Assembly (NCBI GenBank): GCA_041166365.1
Contig: JBEEFX010000025.1
Coordinates: 1-30,569 of the forward strand
DNA from: DASUCS01 sp041166365
GTDB lineage: Bacteria > Actinomycetota > Acidimicrobiia > Acidimicrobiales > JACDCH01
Direction of reading: 5' to 3'
Length of the DNA: 30,569 nt
The notes beneath the pieces are model-generated. The model saw nothing but the letters and a program-made list of their open reading frames with translations, did no database searches and had not been told where the DNA came from. Position numbers and translations under genes: made by a program. This document shows positions 8,207 through 13,783 of the stretch, piece by piece. How positions within the stretch are numbered: the stretch's first letter is position 1; every line of letters starts with the position of its first letter.

Positions 8207-8242
8207 ACTGGTTCACGACTGGTTCGTGTCTAGTACACTAGA
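8207..8242 (+). promoter_or_regulatory. hicAB promoter and operator candidates
   Basis: Direct repeat ACTGGTTC occurs at 8207-8214 and 8218-8225 (11-bp period). An inverted repeat follows at 8229-8242: TCTAGT, two bases, ACTAGA. Within it, TACACT (8234-8239) is a plausible -10 box; TTCACG (8212-8217) 16 bp upstream could be the -35. Transcription would then start at or next to the GTG at 8248, giving a leaderless mRNA. HicB-type antitoxins with a DNA-binding tail usually repress their own promoter, and these repeats are the natural targets. Confidence 0.55.
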
Positions 8243-8247
8243 CGCAA

Positions 8248-8451
8248 GTGACCGGTCGAGAGGTTCTGCGGATCGTGGAACGACGAGATTGCCAACGTCT
8301 TCGCCAGCGGGGATCGCACGTCATCGTGCGCTGCGCTGGCGGATGCCAGACGGTGATCCCCGTTCACCGCGGCGAGGATCTGCCGACCGGCACGCTCAGA
8401 GCGATCGAACGAGCGCTCGAACGTTGCCTCGGGAAGGGCTGGTTGAGGTGA
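8248..8451 (+). CDS. hicA: HicA-like mRNA interferase toxin
   Basis: A 67-residue protein with the HicA pattern: TGREVLRIVERRDCQRLRQRGSH, then TVIPVHRGEDLPTGTLRAIERAL. The conserved His of the GSH motif is at residue 24, the position of the catalytic His in HicA toxins, which have a double-stranded-RNA-binding-like fold and cleave mRNA. The GTG at 8248 lies five bases after an inverted repeat and is probably leaderless. It overlaps hicB by 4 bases (GTGA). A short extra C-terminal tail (CLGKGWLR) is present. It is one of only two recognisable cargo genes of the integrated element, where it would stabilise inheritance. Confidence 0.88.
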   Translation: MTGREVLRIVERRDCQRLRQRGSHVIVRCAGGCQTVIPVHRGEDLPTGTLRAIERALERCLGKGWLR

Positions 8452-8834
8452 GCCGACTCAAGAACTACGTGGCCGTCTACGAACACGATGCCGACGACGA
8501 CGCCTGGCTCGTCCACATCAAGGACATCCCGAACTGCCACACCTACGGCCGCAGCCTGCGCCAAGCCGAGACTCGAATCCGTGATGCACTCGGCCTCTGG
8601 CTCGACCGAGACCCGGAAGAGCTGACGATCACGCCCGAGTTGCCTCCGAAGGTCGCGCTCGTCGCCAGCAAGGCGTCGCAGGCGAGGTACGACGCCGAGC
8701 GTGCGGGCACGAAAGCGCAGGAGGCAACGATCGATGCTGTGCGACGGCTAACTGACATGGGGCTCAGCCGTCGCGACGCAGCCGACCTGCTGGGCATCTC
8801 GCACCAACGAGTGCAGCAGCTGCTCGCCAGTTAG
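8448..8834 (+). CDS. hicB: HicB-like antitoxin with C-terminal HTH
   Basis: A 128-residue antitoxin translated from a GTGA overlap with hicA. Residues about 5-55 (NYVAVYEHDADDDAWLVHIKDIPNC, then TYGRSLRQAETRIRDALGLWL) form the partial RNase-H-like HicB fold that masks the toxin. The C-terminal 35 residues (AVRRLTDMGLSRRDAADLLGISHQRVQQLLAS) are a helix-turn-helix likely to bind the repeats at 8207-8242 and repress the operon. The middle (KVALVASKASQARYDAERAG) is helical and could aid dimerisation. The toxin-first order is normal for hicAB. It converges with the unknown gene ending at 8851. Confidence 0.87.
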   Translation: MSRLKNYVAVYEHDADDDAWLVHIKDIPNCHTYGRSLRQAETRIRDALGLWLDRDPEELTITPELPPKVALVASKASQARYDAERAGTKAQEATIDAVRRLTDMGLSRRDAADLLGISHQRVQQLLAS

Positions 8835-8850
8835 AGGTATCCAAGACCAG

Positions 8851-9438
8851 CTACGCCAGCGAGTATTCGGTCAACCCCGACCGGCGCAGCGGGATCTCCC
8901 GCTCGGACACGAACGCTTTGGCGCTGACGCCGATCCGCATGCCTGTCGTGATTCGTCCGCTTGCGTCTTGGATCTTCGCCGGTCGTGTCGCCTGCCGAAG
9001 CGCCTTCCAAGCGAGCGCGGTCTGTTCGAGCAGCACCTGATGAACCGCGGGCGGCACCTCGTTCTCGAACCACCTAACTGCGAGTCGCCCTGACTCGAAG
9101 TACGGCCTCGATGTGTCGTCTCGGAGGCGTGAGCGCAGAAGCTGGATCGCGGCAACCGACGACGGCCCAGTTGGTCGACCGACGACTGGCGCCGTCAGCA
9201 CCGTCGGAGGCAATGACGCTCCCGCCGGAAGGGCGAGGAACGCTTGGGTGCCGCCACAGGCCATTGCCTCGACAACATCCGAGTGCAGGTGAACCTCGTG
9301 TAGCCCGACGGGACCGGGCTGACTGCATCGCCACTGCGCACCAGGTAGAGCCTCGACGATCGCGTCGCCGACGGCACGCTCGTCCTCGAGCAGGAGCCAG
9401 ACAACGGTGACCCGCGATCGGGATCCGGCGAACGCCAT
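8851..9438 (-). CDS. Unrecognised cargo protein of the integrative element
   Basis: A 195-residue protein from the ATG at 9438 (MAFAGSRSR); an in-frame TTG at 9543 would add 35 low-complexity residues, and neither start has a strong ribosome site. I do not recognise a family. Visible parts are an N-terminal beta strand and acidic turn (VTVVWLLLEDERAVGDAIVEAL), a middle with LHEVHLHSDVVEAMACGG, and a helical C-terminal half (RPYFESGRLAVRWFENEVPPAVHQVLLEQTALAWKALRQA) ending with KIQDASGRITTGMRIGVSAKAFVSERE. There is no signal peptide or membrane helix. It is the only minus-strand gene of the element, ends 16 bases from hicB and may be an accessory trait. Confidence 0.6.
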   Translation of the reverse strand: MAFAGSRSRVTVVWLLLEDERAVGDAIVEALPGAQWRCSQPGPVGLHEVHLHSDVVEAMACGGTQAFLALPAGASLPPTVLTAPVVGRPTGPSSVAAIQLLRSRLRDDTSRPYFESGRLAVRWFENEVPPAVHQVLLEQTALAWKALRQATRPAKIQDASGRITTGMRIGVSAKAFVSEREIPLRRSGLTEYSLA

Positions 9439-9596
9439 GGACGGATCATGCACCACCCGATCGGCGGAGACGTCCGCTGACGCACGATGGCCTTGCTCGT
9501 CAGATGCCGAGCGTCCGGCGTCGTCCGGTCGCCTCGTTGCCAACTGGAGATGCCAGGCGACGCGGAGCGAAGACCTGCGCGCGACGAAAATGCATG

Positions 9597-9617
9597 AGGT
9601 TCCGCACCGCGGAACCT
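9597..9617. promoter_or_regulatory. Strong palindrome upstream of the excisionase gene
   Basis: Perfect 9-bp arms AGGTTCCGC and GCGGAACCT flank a 3-base centre. It sits in the 295-bp stretch 9439-9733 between the divergent unknown gene and the excisionase gene. It could be an operator controlling either direction. A tight 3-base loop also allows a transcribed hairpin. Confidence 0.5.
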
Positions 9618-9646
9618 TGCAAGTGTGTCTGTTTCTGAGTGGGTGG

Positions 9647-9666
9647 TTGCCGGAGGATTGCCGGAG
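9647..9666 (+). repeat. Tandem TTGCCGGAG sites, 11-bp period
   Basis: Two copies of TTGCCGGAG start at 9647 and 9658, one helical turn apart, 67 bp before the excisionase start. Such spacing suits binding by an Xis-like or MerR-like HTH protein. Apart from these and the palindrome at 9597 I see nothing else in 9439-9733. Confidence 0.4.
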
Positions 9667-9733
9667 CGTGGGGTAAGCCGGTCGAGCGTGATTCGTTGTC
9701 GCGTTGGGCGTGGACGGCGGCCGGTAGTGGGTC

Positions 9734-10003
9734 GTGGACGTGTCCTGGGATCAGTTGGTCTTCGATTTCGGCGAAGAGGTCATCACCCGCCGCGGCATCC
9801 CGCGCTTGTTGCTCACGGTCAAGCAGGCCGGGCTCATCCTCAGCGTCGGACGGACAACCACCTACGAGTTGATCAACGCCGGCGAGCTTCAGGTGGTGCA
9901 CATCGGCCGTAGCGCTCGTGTGCCGCTGCACTCGATCGAGGCGTACGTCGAGCGCCTCCGAGACGCGCATCGCCCGTACGATGGCTCTCTCACGTCATCG
10001 TGA
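9734..10003 (+). CDS. Helix-turn-helix excisionase-like protein
   Basis: An 89-residue protein from a GTG. Its core, LLTVKQAGLILSVGRTTTYELINAGELQVVHIGRSARVPLHSIEAYVERL, is the HTH_17 (MerR-like excisionase) pattern: a first helix pair, the YELI recognition helix, then a wing with IGRSARVP. Such proteins bend DNA at att sites to promote excision, or regulate the integrase. An N-terminal stretch of about 25 residues (DVSWDQLVFDFGEEVITRRG) precedes the domain. It lies 49 bases before the integrase gene in the same direction, and repeats at 9597-9617 and 9647-9666 upstream may be its targets. Confidence 0.8.
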   Translation: MDVSWDQLVFDFGEEVITRRGIPRLLLTVKQAGLILSVGRTTTYELINAGELQVVHIGRSARVPLHSIEAYVERLRDAHRPYDGSLTSS

Positions 10004-10052
10004 CTCGCAGCCAGCGCTGCCTCGAACCGTTCCATCGGGAGGCAGCAGACCG

Positions 10053-11177
10053 ATGAGCATCCGAGCTCGCTCGACACGACGAGGGACCGTCTACGACGTC
10101 AGGCTCCGCGAGCCGCGTACCGGCCAAGAGATGAGCCGCACCTTCACGACGAGGCGCGATGCGGTCACCTGGGAGGCCGAGCAACGAGCGGCGAAGTCTC
10201 GCGGTAGCTGGATCAGCCCGCGGGTCGCCAACTCGCTGACGCTCAACGAACTGGCGAAGGAGTGGCTCGCGATGCCGGGCAAGCGCGGCTCGTCGATTGC
10301 TCGCGACGAGATCGCGCTCGAGCATCACATCCTGCCGACTCTTGGCGAGTGCACACTCGGGTCGCTGACAACGTCGGACGTGCAGCGGCTCGTCAACGAC
10401 TGGTCTACGCATCTCGCTCCGTCGACAGTGCAACGAACGTTCAGCGTCCTGCGCGCGGTCCTCAACTTCGCCATCGATCGTGAGTTGATCGTGCGCTCCC
10501 CTTGTCGCAAGGTTCGGCTCCCATCAGCTCCTCGTCGGCATCGCGAGATGCCGACGACCGACCGTCTCGCCAAGCTCGCCGAAGCGGTCGGGCCCGACTA
10601 CTCGCCAATGGTGTGGCTCGGTGCCGTCGCCGGCCTGCGTTGGGCCGAGGCCGCGGGTCTGCGCGTGAAGCACGTCGACTTCCTCCGCTCGACCGTCACC
10701 GTCGCCGAGCAATGGGCGCGTGGCCGAGGCGGCAAGGAGTCGACGTCCGAACCGAAGTCGAGCGCCGGCCGGCGCACGATGACGATGCCGAAGCCGCTGA
10801 TGGACATGCTGACGGAGCACCTCACTCGCAAGAACCTGACGGGTGCTGATGCCGATGCGTTCGTGTTCACCGCGGCGAGCGGCGATCCGCTGCACTACAC
10901 GAACTGGCGTCGTCGAGTCTGGGTGCCGGCGACCAAGAAGGCCGGGCTCGAGGGCCTCGGCTTCCATGATCTGCTACGAGCGAATGCCACTGCGCTCGTC
11001 GCCGAGGGCGTCGACGTGAAGACCGCTCAGCTGCGCCTCGGCCACGCCAACCCGAACACGACGCTCGCGATCTACGCGCAGGGAACGACCGAAGCCGACC
11101 GCTCAGCAGCGGACAAGCTCAGCAAGCGATTCTTTCCGGACACGATCAACGAGGAACGCGGGATGGACGCGGGATGA
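10053..11177 (+). CDS. int: Tyrosine recombinase/integrase with altered HxxR box
   Basis: A 374-residue phage-type integrase. The ATG at 10053 has GGGAGG ten bases upstream. The N-terminal arm-binding domain (SIRARSTRRGTVYDVRLREPRTG, with a DAVTWEAEQRAAK helix) is followed by a SAM-like core-binding domain (SLTLNELAKEWLAM, about residues 67-165) and the catalytic domain. Catalytic residues seen: Arg196 in AGLRWAEAAGLR, His305 in FHDLLRANATAL, His331 in RLGH and Tyr341 in LAIYAQ. Relatives read HDLRR; here residue 308, the catalytic Arg position of HxxR, is Leu (CTA). The enzyme may therefore be inactive. Its last codons overlap the right arm sites and it abuts attR. Confidence 0.92.
   Translation: MSIRARSTRRGTVYDVRLREPRTGQEMSRTFTTRRDAVTWEAEQRAAKSRGSWISPRVANSLTLNELAKEWLAMPGKRGSSIARDEIALEHHILPTLGECTLGSLTTSDVQRLVNDWSTHLAPSTVQRTFSVLRAVLNFAIDRELIVRSPCRKVRLPSAPRRHREMPTTDRLAKLAEAVGPDYSPMVWLGAVAGLRWAEAAGLRVKHVDFLRSTVTVAEQWARGRGGKESTSEPKSSAGRRTMTMPKPLMDMLTEHLTRKNLTGADADAFVFTAASGDPLHYTNWRRRVWVPATKKAGLEGLGFHDLLRANATALVAEGVDVKTAQLRLGHANPNTTLAIYAQGTTEADRSAADKLSKRFFPDTINEERGMDAG
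11154..11175 (+). repeat. Right tandem 11-mers, candidate integrase arm sites
   Basis: GAACGCGGGAT and GGACGCGGGAT, head to tail, inside the last codons of the integrase gene and about 56 bp from attR. They are the same two 11-mers as at 8180-8201, in reversed order but the same strand. Location inside coding sequence means the integrase C-terminus (ERGMDAG) partly encodes the site. Confidence 0.6.
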
Positions 11178-11181
11178 ATCA

Positions 11182-11213
11182 CGTTCGGGCAACCGTCGCG
11201 TCGTACGGGCAAC
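11182..11213 (+). repeat. Imperfect direct repeat between arm sites and attR
   Basis: CGTTCGGGCAAC (11182-11193) and CGTACGGGCAAC (11202-11213) differ at one base and start 20 bp apart, 18 bp before attR. They could be further arm or Xis sites. I found no copy near attL. Confidence 0.35.
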
Positions 11214-11231
11214 TGGCTGACCAGGGCGAAC

Positions 11232-11277
11232 GGAGTGGGCGCACACAGACTCGAACTGTGGACCTCTGCCGTGTGAA
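11232..11277 (+). repeat. attR: 46-bp direct repeat within tRNA-Val
   Basis: Perfect partner of 8043-8088, overlapping the 3' half of the intact tRNA. The identity ends in the anticodon loop, a usual crossover region for tyrosine integrases that use tRNA genes. Confidence 0.92.
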
Positions 11278-11309
11278 GGCAGCGCTCTAACCAACTGAGC
11301 TATGCGCCC
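11236..11309 (-). tRNA. tRNA-Val, anticodon CAC
   Basis: A 74-base cloverleaf on the minus strand: acceptor GGGCGCA paired with TGCGCCC, D-stem GCTC/GAGC, anticodon stem CTGCC/GGCAG with loop TTCACAC, variable loop AGGTC, T-stem CACAG/CTGTG with loop TTCGAGT, discriminator A. The anticodon at loop positions 34-36 is CAC, reading GUG. CCA is not encoded. The 3' half is supplied by the integrated element, which restores a complete gene. Confidence 0.95.
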
Positions 11310-11419
11310 CTGCGGGGTTGCGCAGGTTACCGCGGCGGTATTGCGCTCAACGACGGCGGTGTCGACCCGATCCCCTTGAAATCGACGGAACATTTCTGGA
11401 TTTCGTGTTGCATCCAGTA

Positions 11420-11435
11420 TCGAACAGGTGTACGA
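11420..11435 (+). promoter_or_regulatory. LexA (SOS) box overlapping promoter of the HNH gene
   Basis: TCGAAC, AGGT, GTACGA matches the actinobacterial SOS consensus TCGAAC-N4-GTTCGA at 11 of 12 fixed bases. It lies between TTGCAT (11408-11413) and TACGAT (11431-11436), which are 17 bp apart and could be -35 and -10. A bound LexA would block RNA polymerase. The gene starts 70 bases downstream. Apart from this site and the tRNA, I see no gene in 11178-11504. Confidence 0.65.
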
Positions 11436-11504
11436 TGCTCTCACGCCTCCCGGCGCTCGGAGCATGGCTCCCTTCACACCGCACACGCGACTCGAAGGTT
11501 TCTG

Positions 11505-12743
11505 ATGCTTGCTCCCTCCGCCATCACTGATGCGCCGCTCACGCTCGCTGAGTTGCGACGCGTCGTGTGTCTCGCCGCAGCATCCTTCGACGCGCAGTTG
11601 CTTGATCGCGATGGCGCAGTTGCGGCACTGGAGGACTGGTCGACCGTCGTCCACGCCGCGGACGCTGCACTCGCCATGGCGGTTGCGCGCGTCGCGGAGT
11701 GCGGTCCCCCACCATCAGCGGGGGCGGCCAGCGCAGCTGACTTCGTGGCGAAGACGACCGGCACCACCACCGGCAAGGCCAAGGAGAAGATCAAGACGGG
11801 CGAAGGGCTGCGCGGGAACAACAACACGCGCGCCGAGGCGGTCGCCGGCAAGCTGTCCGGCGAGCAGACCGCGGCAATCACCGATGCCCTGACCGTGAAC
11901 CCGGGCGCGGAGGCCAAACTGCTCGGCATCGCCGAGCAGGGGTCGCTGGGCGCGCTGCGCGACGAGTGTGCCAGGAGCAAGGTCGAGGGCCAAGACCTGG
12001 CCTCGATTGAGAAGCGCATCCATTCGCAGCGCTGCCTGCGCCGCTACCGCGACAGCGAGGGCGTCGAGCATCTGCACGCCGCCGGCACCAAGGCGACGAT
12101 GGCGCGGATCGACCAGGCGCTCAAGCCGCTCGTCGACGAGATGTTCAACAAGGCGCGCACCGATGGTCTGCGCGAGCCGCTCGAGGCATACACGTACGAC
12201 GCGCTCGTGGCGCTCGCCGAACGAAGCAGCCAACGGGTGCCGGGCACGGCGCACCCCGAGAAGGAGACGACCATCCGCAATCTCACGGTGCTGCGAATCG
12301 ATCTCGAGGCGCTCACGCGCGGTCACACCGCGTCCGGGGAGACGTGCGAGATCGCTGGGCTCGGCCCGATCTCGGTGGACACTGCCCGGGAGATGTTGGG
12401 CGAGTCGATCGTGAAGCTGGTGATCACGAAGGGCGTCGACGTGCTGAACGTGACGCACCTCGGCCGCGGGCCCAACATCGCACAGAAGATCGCGTTGCTG
12501 TGGCAGCAGCCGGTGTGCCTGCGCGAGGGCTGCAATCGCTCCGCCCGTCTCGAGTACAACCACGCGTACGACGCCGAGTACCGCAGGACGAAACACACGC
12601 GCCTCGAGGAAACCGAGCCGCTGTGCGATCCCGATCACGACCTACAGACCTACGAGGACTGGGCGCTGGTTCCGGGAACCGGGAAGCGCCCGATGGTTCC
12701 TCCGGACGATCCCCGCCACCCGAAGAACCGACCGCGGACATGA
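11505..12743 (+). CDS. DUF222/13E12-type HNH endonuclease
   Basis: A 412-residue protein; the ATG at 11505 has GAAGG six bases upstream. The N-terminal two-thirds is the helical DUF222 region of the actinobacterial 13E12 repeat family (LAELRRVVCLAAASFDAQLLDRDGA, then GNNNTRAEAVAGKLSGEQTAAI). The C-terminus is an HNH nuclease: paired Cys in CLREGC, ENH-type LEYNHAYD with His353, and LCDPDHDLQT with His378. This family is multicopy in actinobacteria, and some mycobacterial members are reported under LexA control, which agrees with the box at 11420. It lies just outside attR, so it belongs to the chromosome and not the element. The biological role is poorly understood. Confidence 0.85.
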   Translation: MLAPSAITDAPLTLAELRRVVCLAAASFDAQLLDRDGAVAALEDWSTVVHAADAALAMAVARVAECGPPPSAGAASAADFVAKTTGTTTGKAKEKIKTGEGLRGNNNTRAEAVAGKLSGEQTAAITDALTVNPGAEAKLLGIAEQGSLGALRDECARSKVEGQDLASIEKRIHSQRCLRRYRDSEGVEHLHAAGTKATMARIDQALKPLVDEMFNKARTDGLREPLEAYTYDALVALAERSSQRVPGTAHPEKETTIRNLTVLRIDLEALTRGHTASGETCEIAGLGPISVDTAREMLGESIVKLVITKGVDVLNVTHLGRGPNIAQKIALLWQQPVCLREGCNRSARLEYNHAYDAEYRRTKHTRLEETEPLCDPDHDLQTYEDWALVPGTGKRPMVPPDDPRHPKNRPRT

Positions 12744-12769
12744 CCGCGGACGGGCGCACGCCGGGACGG

Positions 12770-13138
12770 TCAGTAGGTGCGGAGCTCCACTCGATTGCCC
12801 GCTGGATCGCGGATGTAGATGCCGCGGCCAGTACCGCGCGCCCCGAAGAGATCGGCGGGGCTCATCTCGACGTCGAATCGGCCCGACGTCGCCAAGTCGT
12901 CGAGGTCGACATCCTCGACGGTCAGCGCGACGTGGTCGACGTTCACGCCAGTGCGCTCGCCGGTGAACAGGTCGATCAGGGTCGAATCGCTCACCCGCAG
13001 CGATACGAAGAGCACCTCGCCTCGGCGCCACTCGTCGAGTCGCTCGGGTTGCAGCCCGAGCTCGTCGCGGTACCAGGCCACGAGCGCTTCGACGTCGGGC
13101 GTGACGAGCACGTAGTGGTCGACGGCCGTGATTCGCAT
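12770..13138 (-). CDS. VOC (glyoxalase/dioxygenase) superfamily protein
   Basis: A 122-residue single-module VOC protein: opening ITAVDHYVLVTPDVEALVAWYRDELGL, middle VNVDHVALTVEDVDLDDL, end GRGIYIRDPAGNRVELRTY. His8 and Glu in RVELR are the usual metal-binding positions, and His in VNVDH is a third. Such proteins act as glyoxalase, fosfomycin- or bleomycin-resistance proteins or ring-cleavage dioxygenases; nothing here picks between them. It follows the J-domain gene by three bases, so the two are probably co-transcribed. Confidence 0.82.
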   Translation of the reverse strand: MRITAVDHYVLVTPDVEALVAWYRDELGLQPERLDEWRRGEVLFVSLRVSDSTLIDLFTGERTGVNVDHVALTVEDVDLDDLATSGRFDVEMSPADLFGARGTGRGIYIRDPAGNRVELRTY

Positions 13139-13141
13139 CGG

Positions 13142-13747
13142 TCAGACCTCCAGGCAGTACACGGTGGTACCCGTCGACGGCTGCAAGCGCTCGGACCCGA
13201 GCGGACATTGCTGGTTGGTGTCCACCTCGGCGATCACGAGCCGGGCGCCGGGCGTGCCACACGGGGAGGGCGCGACGGTCGGTCCTGTCGCGACCGCCAC
13301 GCATCGGGCGAGGTTGTTCGACGGCCGCGGTGTGCTCTTGTCGCCTCCGGTGGCGGCATACGCCGTGAACACGAAGATGGCGAACAGCACGAAGACGAGG
13401 ATCATCCACGGGAGGCCACGGATGATCCGGGTGGTGGTGTCGATCTCCTCCAGCACCGAGGCATCGGGCCGATGATCGGAGGGCATCGTGCCGTCGCTGC
13501 GCGACGCGAACACCGTCTCCGGCATCCGCTCGATGTCGTACCGCCGCCGGCGGCGGGGGTTGCCCAGCACGCGCCAGGCTTCGTTGACTTCTTGCATCCG
13601 CCATTCGGCGTCGGCCCGCTCTGCGGCGCCCGCGTCGACGTGGCGGTCCGGATGCTCTTCGCGGGCACGGTCGAGGTACGCCCTGCGCAGGTCGTCGTCG
13701 CTAGCCCGAGGCGACACCCCGAGCACCTCGTAGTGCGACCGAGCCAT
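13142..13747 (-). CDS. J-domain protein with C-terminal membrane anchor
   Basis: A 201-residue protein from the ATG at 13747. Residues 4-72 are a J domain (SHYEVLGVSPRASDDDLRRAY) with the HPD triad at 32-34, needed to stimulate DnaK ATPase. One transmembrane helix follows at about 112-131 (LPWMILVFVLFAIFVFTAYA). The last 65 residues contain three cysteines and would be outside the cell. No DnaJ zinc-finger or client-binding domain is present, so it is not DnaJ itself; it may recruit a DnaK to the membrane. It diverges from the AgpS-like gene with a 36-base spacer. Confidence 0.85.
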   Translation of the reverse strand: MARSHYEVLGVSPRASDDDLRRAYLDRAREEHPDRHVDAGAAERADAEWRMQEVNEAWRVLGNPRRRRRYDIERMPETVFASRSDGTMPSDHRPDASVLEEIDTTTRIIRGLPWMILVFVLFAIFVFTAYAATGGDKSTPRPSNNLARCVAVATGPTVAPSPCGTPGARLVIAEVDTNQQCPLGSERLQPSTGTTVYCLEV

Positions 13748-13783
13748 CGATGCACGGTAGCGGCGCGCAATAGCCTCCGGCCC

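Larger units (their letters stand above)
8043..11277. mobile_element. Minimal integrative element in tRNA-Val(CAC)
   Basis: About 3.2 kb bounded by a perfect 46-bp direct repeat, with the intact tRNA-Val at the right end and a copy of its 3' half at the left. Inside are hicA-hicB, one unknown minus-strand gene, a helix-turn-helix excisionase candidate and a tyrosine integrase beside attR. No replication, capsid, transfer or relaxase gene is present, so it would need help to move between cells. Both ends hold tandem 11-bp sites resembling integrase arm sites. The integrase seems to lack a catalytic Arg, so the element may be fixed in place. Confidence 0.85.

Noticed and set aside
7969..8241. 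Open frame across attL
   Set aside because: It crosses the tRNA fragment and the arm sites and has no family features; junction DNA, not a gene.
8043..11277. Prophage or conjugative element
   Set aside because: No capsid, packaging, lysis, relaxase or transfer gene is found between the att sites.
12344..13783. 480-codon upstream extension of the AgpS-like frame
   Set aside because: It overlaps the HNH, VOC and J-domain genes, and the sequence is low in complexity; the real start is the ATG at 13784, where family similarity begins.
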